From NCBI GenBank assembly GCA_037903475.1, contig JBAJFG010000035.1, positions 1,488,001 through 1,552,000 of the forward strand: DNA of 64,000 bases. The letters run 5' to 3'. This DNA is from Ancylostoma caninum (taxonomy: Eukaryota; Nematoda; Chromadorea; Rhabditida; Ancylostomatidae). Position numbers and translations under genes: made by a program. The notes under the pieces were generated by a model. That model searched no databases. It had not been told where the DNA came from and worked only from the letters and a program-made list of their open reading frames with translations. Shown one piece after another: positions 10,870 to 21,900 of this stretch. Within the stretch, counting starts at the first letter, position 1. Each line of letters begins with the position of its first letter.

Positions 10870-13842
10870 GTAGGTCCAAAACAATTCAATGTCAAAACTG
10901 CTGAGATAGTTTTGCCAAAATCAGTGATATGAAAATAATACGAGACAAAAGTGAAAAGCGTAACGTCAGGATGATGCGCTGAGGAGCCAATGCGATCCTG
11001 ACCATCACATCGGACTCTTACGAGGGGGAGGGTCGATTCAACAGTGTAAAATCCTCGCGCAAACTCTTCGCGTAGGCGCCGCGATACAAAGCAAAACGAT
11101 GGCCAGCATTACACCCACTGAATGCACTAATCTACGTCGTCGTCTCAGCGATGTCTCACCTCGGGGCCATATGCCACCAACAACAAGCTCAGTGATCGTC
11201 ATTCTAGAACAAAGTACGGAGCTGAGCATCTGAAATGATTTACAGTTTGAAACTAAAGTAGCAACTAAAAAGAAAACAGCTCCTGGAGGAATCGAGGAGT
11301 TTTACTCAGCACCTTTAAACCTCGGGGTTGGAGATTCCCCTGTATATCGGGATTTCTAGGGATGATGATCATCGACAATGATGGAGTAGCAAACACGCAG
11401 AAAACACAGAAAATGATGGCGGCATTTCGTGTGTGTCCATATTCCATGCCCTGCCACGAAACCCTTCCACTGTAAACCAGCCTCCGCTGAACCACATGCG
11501 CACAGACTGTCAACAGCGTTAGCAAAACGCTTTTGTCCACCAGCGGCAGATAAGTATCTTCGCAGGTAGGCCGCCATCCACGGTGCCTAACATATTGATG
11601 CGATTGTCCAGCGGCCCGCTGTAAGCGACTGAAGTGACAATAGTGCTGCCTTTAAGGAATTCCATGCACATTTCCACTAAGTATATATTCAAGTGAAAAA
11701 AGGAGCTCTGATCCAGCTAAAGCAAATCATTATAAACCAGCTTTAGTTGCTGAAAGACAGCAGAAAATTTTTGACTTCAAGATCTCAGCATATTTCGGAG
11801 GTGCATATCAATGGTGCCCCACTCTTTTTTAAGAGCAGAACTTCCATTCGCATCAAAAATACTGTATCTCGTCTGATGTGGTCGAGTTGTCGGATGAGGA
11901 CCGATAGCAAAAGATCGACAATGCCGTATTTTTCACCAGGCCGATTTTGCCGAAATTAGTTATTTCTTATGAATTGCCGCCTCTGCGCACCGTTGCAAAA
12001 GAAATGACCAGTGGGAGATTAACACCGATTAAGAAACCACAACCGAGAAAACATGTACGATCAGCTGAGAAACAAGTTCGTCTGGTCCTTGCATTGGAAC
12101 ACTGAAAGTAAGTAGGTAAAAGGAAACTTTCAGCGCTGCTTATTACGCGAAAGCATTCTCATAGTCCTAGGTTTTTCAAAACATTCGGAATGTTCGCAAA
12201 GAGATTTTCCTTGGGATTTCCCTCTTCCCTCGTGCCTCTGAAGGCAGCATCCACGATAATCTTCGTCTCTGAGCTCTTGAATGTTCTAAATCCGCAGGCG
12301 TAAACCCAACAACTATGCTGTGAAAATGTTGTACGAGACTCAGCATTAGTCGAGATATTAAAAGCACAACTCCAGTTCAACATTTTAATTTTTAAACGGC
12401 TGGAACGAGTTGTCGCGCTTGAGCTAGAGCTAAAATACATTTCTGCGGCTGAAGACAGCAATCACGGTAATTTTTTCATCTCAGATTTTGCTATAATTCT
12501 AGCCTTAGCTTTTTGGTAAGAGCAGACGCAATGATCAAATTTGTGAAGTCTTACGAAGAGATGCTTTTGGTTTACCCTAGTTTGGCCCCTCTAGGAACGG
12601 ATCGCAGATTTGCTTACTATGGATGAAAATGGAAGGAGAGGGAAATGAAAACAAATTCCATGTTAAGGAAAGAGTGATTGTGTATAAAAACACTCATCGA
12701 TTTCACGCTACAACTGATCCGCTCTGAACAATGGTACACATCTATACTCTTATATCTTTTGAATGCCGGTGCCTTCGGCGATGCAACTTCCGCGGAATTG
12801 TTAGGGTTACTGTTTAGGCTTCGAAACACTCAGGATCTCGGACATCGAAATAATCGCGGATGATGCTGATTTTTTATATGCCGCAAGTTTCTCTGTGAAG
12901 CATCTAGGTATCATCTCTGCTGCTTAAACGGTCATTTTATGGATTCATAAACAAAAAGAATGTCTTGGAATGATTAGAGACTAGCATAGTACATGGAAAC
13001 AATATCAAACGTTTTTGTATCAGCTAATATCGTAGAATATGAAACTTGATCTGAAAAGTTTGACTGTACGTTGGTGTTTATCGCATCGGATTATGTACGA
13101 AACGGCTGCGAATTTCCATCTTCATCTTTATCAAAATTCGTTGCAGTCCTGTTTGTGTCATCTATATCTATCTCTACTGAGGACCAATACGTGCTTTCGT
13201 ACCATTTAAAACGAATGCTGTTGGTCTGCAGTTGAGTTGTTTGATGTTCTCGGCCCTATCACATACTCCATACCTCGCTATTTGTTACTAATTCCACCTT
13301 TATGTGTAGTAAACCTGCAGGTTGGTTTTGGCTTACACAGATTGAACTGAAACCACCCATGACGAACACATAAGATAGTCCAAAAAAAGTCGAGAAGAAT
13401 CGGAAATGGCTGTATGTAATAACCATTATTTACAGGGTATAATTAGGGTTACTAAAATATTGGAAAGAGTCTTAGTGCACTAACCTTACCCATAACATTC
13501 CGTAGCCCTTAACAACTAGTTAAATCTAGCTTACAAAGCACCCCACACTTACTAGCTCGGAACAATAACAACCAAGATGGGCTTTGGTTGGGTCAGGTCA
13601 TCGATTGAAGCACAAAACATCTCATATCCCACTGGACTTCAGGCTCATTACAAGCGATCCAATAGGCTCAGGCTCTGACAGGGATGTGTCCAAATGGCTC
13701 ATCGCAACCGCGTGCTTCTTTCATGAAAATATCTGCATGTCAAAGAAAAAAGCATGAACTCATGAAAAAGTGGGTACTCTCACCACAACCAACCCACCAA
13801 TTTTGCCTCCTTTTACTTCAATTCTTACCTTTTTATCACCTT

Positions 13843-13848
13843 TTTATT
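13843..13848 (-). terminator. Candidate polyadenylation signal of the giant gene
   Basis: AATAAA on the minus strand, 218 bases past the TAG at 14066; a usual hexamer at a plausible distance. No transcript evidence is available. Confidence 0.35.
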
Positions 13849-14065
13849 ATTCCAACAGTCAAAACCAAGAAATATCCCATGTACAGCAAGCATATCAAAA
13901 AGAAAAATCTTTATCGAAGCACGATAAAACAATAAAACATTATTAATGAAACAAGCAACTATTATTATTACAGAATGACATTATATTATCACAAAGTATC
14001 ACAGTTCTCACCGAGTATATTTTACAGAGCAAAATGTCCTAAGCATGACTATGTGGTTATGGTGA

Positions 14066-15973
14066 CTACCGATACGACGGCTTCAGTTCAACTAAGTTGT
14101 CTTCTGGCTCGGAAGCGGCCTCATGATGTGCACATTGTGGCACATTTGCTGGATAGTCGCACACTGACAATTCCGGATTAAACACCGTTCCTGACGGACA
14201 GTGCATCTTCTCGAGGCGATCCCACACACATCGATAGAACTGCTGGCAGTCGCTTTCGTGTGGGACCAGATCGCCGTGGCTGGCACCTCGGCAGCCATTT
14301 ATAACTGCAAAGGCAGACTTATTCATCCAGAAATCCGCGGAAGCTAGATGGTATAATTCCTTACCACCTTTATCATCATCTGCCGGTAGTTTGCACTCCG
14401 GAACGGCTTCTCTGTAGTCGCATTTGCCTGTAGCCTCGTTGAACACCAGCCCTGATGAGCACGAAGGGTACTCGAACACGTCACCACCGAAGCACTGGAA
14501 CAGAAAAAAGAATTAGTACTGCAATTCAACGCTCTGCATCCAGAGCTCAGCAAAAATCCCGAAATCACCTGAAGTATACTAGCACAATCCGTGGGGTTCC
14601 TGTACAAGCCGTCACTGCGCGTCTTACAGAACGTCAACGGATCGTTCGACTCCGCGGGTGCTGCAGCATACGAGGGAGCTCGTGCAGGCGACGAGTGACA
14701 TTCTGGAGCGTTGATTCGCATCACACAAGCGCCAACTGCCGCTGAAAACACTTCGGCGGTGGTGGCGCACGGCTCAATGATCGCTTCACCGCCCGTGCAT
14801 CTGATGTACGACGAACGACATCGACCAAGTGGCTTCAGCGCTCCTTCGGCGGTGTTGCGACAGCGATCGTCCTTTCGTGGCGCATATTTGGCTGGGGACT
14901 CATCCACTTGAGCAGCAGCGATCGGTGGTGCAAAGGTGACCTGAAGAAGCTATGAATTCCTTGGTTGCAAAAAAAATATCCAGGAATTTTCCAGAACCAA
15001 CCTTGCTGAGGAGTTCCTTCAGCTTCTGCTGACCACACTGCTCAGCTGGGACGCATGTGTTCAAATGTGAGTCGAACAGGAAACCAACAGCACACTCCTC
15101 ACGCTTCAGAATTCCATAGTGAGTGCAGAGTCCATACAGTCGTGCGCAGTAGTCAAGTGCAAAAGCCGGACGATTCGCGTCGTACACACAGGTAGGCGGC
15201 TAAAGTTATCGATGTAATTTCATCTTACAAGTATCACCTCACCAAAGTACAAAGACATCTACACACCGCTGTTGTAGTCGTCGTTGGCCTGGTCGTCGTA
15301 GTCGTGCGTTGTGTCGTGGTGGTGGTGGTGGTCGTCGTCGTCGTAGGTGTCGTCGACGGAACAATTGGAATGTAGGCAACCGTAACGACGGAAACGGGAG
15401 CCGGAGCCGGAGCAGGAGCATCAACACCCTTGAATTGCTCGCATTCTTGGACAAACTCGCGGAAGTCGCACGTGGTCGTAAGCGGGTTGAACACCAATGG
15501 CTTCGAACAGTTGAATTCTGAAGAAATCAAAAACCATCCCAGATTCCAAATCAAATCCGAAAAGCAATCCAGGAAAACTTACCGCTCCTAATTCCATTCG
15601 AGCAAATCACAAACTTCGATTCACACTTTCCTACAGCCTCAGGAGTACCGCTGCAGTCGTCGTCACGGCTGCTCGGTGTAGTTGTCGTTCTCGTCACCAC
15701 TGGATACGACGGCACCGGTGCGGGTTCTAAGGCACAGATGTTTTTCGAAAGCAATCCAAATCAGGAAAAGTACTAGGATGAATCCATACGTACCATCCAG
15801 CGATCCTCCGCATGCCACAACTTTCTCCTTGAAATCGCAGATACTACGACTCTCGTCGAAGAATGTACCCACTGGACAGTTCATTGACGCCTGCATGCGG
15901 CCATCTGTACAAATGACAAACGAGGCTGTGCATCCTTCGCTATGCAGACCATCAGGATACGAGGCACAGAAGT
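14066..15973 (-). other. Giant protein, C-terminal block: CBM14 domains 65-70 and Thr tract
   Basis: Exons 115-121: 15794-15973, 15583-15726, 15267-15517, 15002-15199, 14569-14940, 14365-14494, 14066-14304. Six divergent CBM14 domains, mostly one per exon and unlike the central array, so this is older sequence. Exon 117 ends in a Thr-rich run (PTTTTTT, QRTTTTTRPT) expected to be O-glycosylated. The last domain, with CRGASHGDLVPHESDCQQFY and CDYPANVPQC, is the most canonical peritrophin-A copy. The protein ends LKPSYR. Confidence 0.85.
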
Positions 15974-18900
15974 CTGTAAAGAGATTAGCAAATCCTCCAA
16001 TCCAACAAAATCCGCATAGAAACCTGAGAATCTTACCAGGCGTTCTCGGGGTGGTCTTAGGTGGTAGGTCCATGAAAGGAGCTGCTGTCGGGTAAGGAGC
16101 TGCAGTGGTGTACGGAGCCGCCGTTGTGTAAGGAGCCTCCGTTACCGGTTTGTACGACACCTGCGGCTTATGATGCTTATGTGGCTTGTGCGGCTTAAGA
16201 GGTTTATGCGGTTTGTGTGGTTTGTGGGGTTTGTGAGGTTTGTGAGGCTTGAGAGGTTTCCGAGGCTTGAGAGGTTTCTGAGGCTTCAGTGGCTTGAACG
16301 GCTTCAGCGGCTTCTCAGCCTCGTCTTCACGAAAAAAAGGATACGGTCTTGGTTGTGGCATAGAAGGCGACTGAGCTGTGCTGCATGCTGCGACGGATTC
16401 CGGATAGTCACAATACTGCTTCGTTTGGTCGAATACCAGACCCTACAAATAAAAAAAAACAGTTAAATCTGCTACTTTGATCAATCCAAGAATCCAAGGA
16501 AACAAACCTCTGGACACTTCATGGTATACGAAATACCGTGCACACACTTCACAAAGTTGCCAGAACAGTCCAAAGCATAGTCGACATCAGACGTACACTC
16601 GGCTGCAGGAGGATTTGCCTGCGCCGGCGGAGCCATAGTGGGTGCTGGTGTCGGAGGAGGCACAGGCATCGGTGGAGGCACAGGAGCTGGCGCCGGATAT
16701 GGCTTTGGAGCCGGACGTGGAGCTGGAATAGGCATAGGAGGTGGCACCGGCGGTCGGTTCGGCAGCGCGTATGGAGGTCTCGTGGTGGTCGTCGTCGTAG
16801 GAACAGCATGGGCCGGACTGTACATCGGTACAGCTGGAACGGTTACCGGATCCCGAGGTGGAGCAGGGGTGTATCGCGGTGGTTCCTGGGCAGGAGGTCT
16901 GTAGACTGGTGGCTTGTAAGCTGGAGGTTTGCTGGTAGGTGGGTCGTATGTTGGAGGTGTCGTGGTCGGAAGAGCAGATGGTCCATAGCCCTCCGATCCT
17001 GAAATGTACGTTTCAGGACATGTTCCCTGCGACAATACCTGAAGAATGGAGGTGTAAACGCTAGCTACCTTGCAGCAGCGGCTCGGCCAAAGGATGTTCT
17101 TCTCCACAGAGCTGAGAAGGTACACATTTGTTCGAAATCGTATCGAACAAATCGCCAAGTGGACAAGCTGCCTTCTAAACAGAATCCATGAAATCCACAA
17201 AGAGTATGAAGACAACATTACAGCGAAAGAAAAACACGCACCACACCAGCTCCAACAGCTCTACAGAAGACGAATTCCTGACGACAGAATCCCGTGGAAA
17301 CGATTCCAGGTGCTCGGTCAGCAGTGCACATTCCAGAATCCTGGCTTGACTGCGAGTTTTGCGGAACGGTCGCGTAACTTCGCTTTCTACGAGAGAATTC
17401 TTGTTCGTCACCAGAGCCCTAGAAGAAAAACACTTAGCCACAATCCGGACCAGAATCCAAGGACATGAGCTTCGACCTTTTTTACCTCTTCAGCTAAATC
17501 TTCAAGCTGATCCACGACTTCTCGCACCTGGTCTACCACCGGATGTCCTTGGTCCTCATATTCTGCTATTGGCATCGGCGTATCGGTAGCGTTTCCCACC
17601 TAAACAGAATGAACTAGTCCAGACTAATCCTTGCATATCTGTCGATCAAAGCAAACTTACCTCGATTGGAACTGGCAGCTCTGGATCTTCCACATCATCT
17701 TCGAACAGCTTGTAGACGTCGAAATACTCTTCAGAATTTGGACGACGGTCATGGTGCTTGTGCTTCTTGTGATGGTTCGGCACAAAAACGCGATTGATGC
17801 CAGGATAAAGGTATGGGCTGACAATGCCGTCAAAGACGTCTTTCACAGGTGTTCTTCGGTCACCAATCAGCATTGATCGAGGTTCGAATGGGATCATTCC
17901 CTTGTTCACCTTATCTGAAATGGAGAACATTTGAAAATAGCATTTTATGGCATCAGGTACTATTTACCTCTTCCACGGTAGGTATCCATAAACGGCATGG
18001 GTACGATTGAAGGGAACTGCAGTGGGAACGGATGGTCGTGGAACGGCTGCGGTGGGAAGTACGGAGGTGGAGCGTGCGACGGCGGAGCATACTGTGGTGG
18101 GGTGTACTGCGGAGGAGTATACTGCGGCGGCTGGTACTGTGGTGCTTCTTGTGGCGGCTGATACTGTGGAGGCTGGTACTGCGGAGGCTGGTACTGTGGT
18201 GGCTGGTACTGTGGTGGCTGGTACTGTGGTGGCTGGTACTGTGGTGGTTGCTGAGGCGGCTGGTACTGTGGCGGTTCCTGAGGCGGCTGGTACTGGGGCG
18301 GTTCCTGAGGCGGCTGGTACTGTGGTGGTTCTTGAGGCGGCTGGTACTGCGGAGGCTGGTACTGCGGCGGTTGGTACTGTGGCGGTTCCTGGTACTGCGC
18401 TGGTACTGTGGTACTGTGGTGGCTGGTACTGTGGTGGCTGGTACTGTGGTGGTTGCTGAGGCGGCTGGTACTGTGGCGGTTCCTGAGGCGGCTGGTACTG
18501 GGGCGGTTCCTGAGGCGGCTGGTACTGTGGTGGTTCTTGAGGCGGCTGGTACTGCGGTGGTTCCTGGGCCGGCGGCACGTAAGGTGGTGGAGCCGCTGTT
18601 GGATACACCGTCATCGGTGTGGTGGTTTCCGGAACCTATAAGAAAAAATGCACTAAACTGTCGAAAATCAACAACTCATGGAAAATCCAGGTAAAACGTA
18701 CCGGTGGGTAGTACGGCCGAGTAGTAGTTGGAGACTGTGCTGTGCATTCCGGCAGATCGTACACGCACAACGACAATATCTCATCAAACATCGACTTTCC
18801 AGGACATTGCGCCGGTACGAGTTTTCCGTTCACACACCGGTTAAATTTTGATGAGCAAGGTCCAAGAGCCTGGCTCACGAGGCATTCAACCTAGAATTTA

Positions 18901-21900
18901 AAACATTTGTTGGAAAGTAGTAAATCCAGAGGCAAGCAACCCCTTTGGATCAATGCACCAACCTGCGGCGCTGGAGTTGTACCTGGCTGCGGAAATGTAC
19001 CACCACCACACTCATAGTCGCACATACCTAAACAAGTGAAGGAATCCACAATATCCAGAACAATCCAGATGTATAGAGCCTATGGCAGTGAACCTCTCAC
19101 CTTTTCCGGAATCGTACACTAGTCCGTCAGGGCAGAACTGAACATAGGCATGCCCATTCGAGCACATCACAAAACGCCCAACACAACCGCCTAGCGAGTA
19201 CTTTCCGTCAGCAAGATTCGTGCAGTCAAACCCTGGAACAAATCCAGACATTTCTCATGATTTTTCCTATACTTGGAAAGAAAGACCATAAACAAACCCG
19301 TCACACTTGGCGCGCTGGTAACATCACTACCCGGGTACATAGGAGTAGTAACGTCGCTAGCCGGATACGTTACTGCCGGTGGGCTCGGAGTAGTGGCGTA
19401 CGACGGGGGGTTAGAAGGCGTCACTTCTGGCACAATATCACACATCGAAGCCCATTCACATCTGAAGACAACAAAATTTCAACAAGATCAAAGCTCAGCG
19501 GTAATGGTACGGTATACAACAATCTACAGTATACCTGTGTGACACAAACGAGAACAACAGGCCAGCCTGGCATTTCGTGGTGTATAGGGCACCGTGGACA
19601 CAGAACGAGAACGAAGAGCGACAGTTCGACGCCTTCAGCGGTCCCGTCGGTTTGTCGGTACATAGGTCTTCTGGAACAAAACCCCTCACTTGCAGGAACA
19701 GCACTGAATCCGGAAAATTACAGTCTCGAAACATACTTCCAACAGAGGTGTCCTGGTAACTGACGTCAGGCTTCTCTGGCGGTAAAACCACTGGAGGAGG
19801 AGTTACCGCCGGGGTGTCATATTCCTTCTTTCCACATGCCTCCGGATAGTCACACCTTAACAAGCAGGTCGCCTCTAGATTACTTGTAAAAGATTAACAT
19901 AACTAGATAGTAATACTAACAGCTTAGCTGAGACGGAGTAGACAAGACCAGCAGGACACTTGGTCACAAATGCGGTGCCGCTGAGACAAGTGGTGAACTG
20001 CGGTTGACAGTCAGAGTCCGTAATTACACCATCCGGGCGGTCCTTGCACGTGCTATCTGAATCTTGCATATATCTTGCACGTGCTATCAAGTAATGGTGC
20101 CAAATTATGCAATGTCGAAGGATGAAGGTTGGTCTGGGAATTTCATTACTTATTGTTGCTGTTATTATAACAAATTCTGGAATTACTAGTTAATGTTTAG
20201 TTCCTATTGACTGAATTTATGTTATTTCGCAGGATTTGATGATTTCTTACAATAAGTTAACTAGTAAGTAGATAAACCTTTGCTCGTCTCAGTGCTCGGA
20301 ACCGGAAGTGCCACAGATGGCTTCGAGTCGTCTGCACCTCCACTGGCGCAGCTTTCCACATAGTCGCACGCCGTTTTGTGTGGATTAAACACCAATCCAG
20401 CCGGACATTTGCCAACAAACGTCTTTCCGTGCACACAGTTGAAGAATTCCACTGTACAGAAGTGCGAGAAGTATCCCTCAACTTCGCAGTCTGAAGCAGC
20501 AAACAACTGTTAGATATAAAAACCGCCAATAGTTAGCTGATCAGCCAACATACTTGAACCAGGGCCACCCGATCCAGTGTCAGGGCTCACGATTGGCTCA
20601 TACGGTAGCGGTCCGCTCACATCCTCCTGCTTTGGCGGTGCAGCCTTGCAAGCCGATGGCACGTCACATGCACCGGCTTGTTCGACAAACACAAGTCCAG
20701 CAGGGCAGTACAGGCTGTACGTTCTTCCGTCGACACATTGCAGGAATTCGCCAATGCATCCGAGCGAATGGAGTCCGTCGGGTTTGCCGACACAATCTGA
20801 ACACAGACGTATTCGTGGATCGAGGTCTTGTGAATATATTCGTGGATTGGATCCTTAACGGTGGATAGAGCTGAGAACCAACCGTTACGCGATGTCTGTG
20901 GAACGTACGCAGGAGTTGTAGCGTCTGGAGGACTCTGCGACTCGGATTTTCCACCGCATTCGTCAGGATAGACACATCGATTCGTCTTTGCGTCAAACAC
21001 AAGGTCCGATGGACAGCTCATCGTGTATGCGACACCGTTTGAGCACACTACGAAAGACGGTCCACACTGAGATCCAAACTTTCCGTCGGGAAGATGGGAG
21101 CACTCTTCTAAAAACAAGGTCAAAGACAGGCAAATAAGAAGGACAATCGAAAACACGTTGCACAAGACTCACCAGTTGAGATAGGAGGTTCACTCGAGGC
21201 CGGAGTCGTCGTCACTACTGGTGGTTTACCCTGAATGTTACCGATTTTAGCATGCCGTTGAACTAACAGCAGATTCTTGATTCGTCTTACCGGTCCTCCT
21301 TCACTGCAGTTCTCCTTGTGGTCGCAATAGCCTTGCGCAGCGTTGAACACCAACCCTTCTGGACATGTCATCATCTGTGCCACATCATTCGAGCACACAA
21401 CGAATTCCACAGAGCATCCGAGAGAGAAAACTCCATTCGGTTTGGGACAGACTGAATAGCAACAAATACTTGAACAGAAGCAAGGATGCATCAATGAAAA
21501 TCCAGCATACCATAGCTGACGCTCGGCTTCGATGGCTTGGATTCTGCTGGTGGAACATAGCTTTGACCATCAGATGAGCCTTGGCTAGTCGACGAACAGA
21601 TCTCTGGGTAGTCGCAATAGCCCATTTTCTCATTGAACACCAGTGACGATGGACATTTCTGAAGTACACATCTATCACGAAAGGAAGAAAAGCCGCCACA
21701 AGCAGCCACTTCTACACGTACCATTTTGGTTGGGACTCCTCCGCCACAGTACACAAATTCAGAGGAGCAGCCGTTCGAGTAATATCCATCTTGTCGTCCT
21801 GCACACTCACCTACTCCACTAAAAATGAGAGATAATCCAAGTTGTTATCCAGAAATTTCATGTCAAAAAAGACGTTCCAACTCACGTTGGTGGAGAAAAC

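Larger units (their letters stand above)
10701..14065. other. Intergenic, upstream of troponin T and downstream of the giant gene
   Basis: The 3.4 kb shows no convincing gene; open frames at 11038-11577 and 12159-12461 (-) have no consensus splice sites or known motifs. The left part must contain the troponin T promoter. An imperfect inverted repeat sits at 10794-10869. A minus-strand AATAAA at 13843-13848 lies about 220 nt past the stop of the giant chitin-binding gene and is a candidate polyadenylation signal. Confidence 0.5.
16037..18635 (-). other. Giant protein, low-complexity block with domains 63-64
   Basis: Exons 108-114: 17968-18635, 17661-17914, 17486-17599, 17242-17418, 17124-17174, 16508-17038, 16037-16442. 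Exon 108 encodes QYQPPQEPP repeats, in two different frames. Exon 109 is non-repetitive (KVNKGMIPFEPRSMLIGDRR) with an HHKKHKHHD motif. Exon 111 carries RRKR, a consensus for furin-type cleavage. Exon 113 is a Pro-rich arm (YKPPVYRPP, PVPPPMPIPAP) followed by half of domain 64. Exon 114 completes it, then encodes (K-P-H/L) repeats and APYTTAAPY repeats. The junction of exons 112 and 113 is ambiguous: I used donor 17123 and acceptor 17039; the apparent alternative donor near 17070 does not keep frame. Confidence 0.75.

Noticed and set aside
17964..18614. Continuous 216-codon frame through exon 108 ending VYGYLPWKR and stop
   Set aside because: After the 205-bp repeat this frame reads the QYQPPQ DNA as AVPAASGTATVP and meets a stop after the exon; the frame that joins exon 109 is the shifted one.
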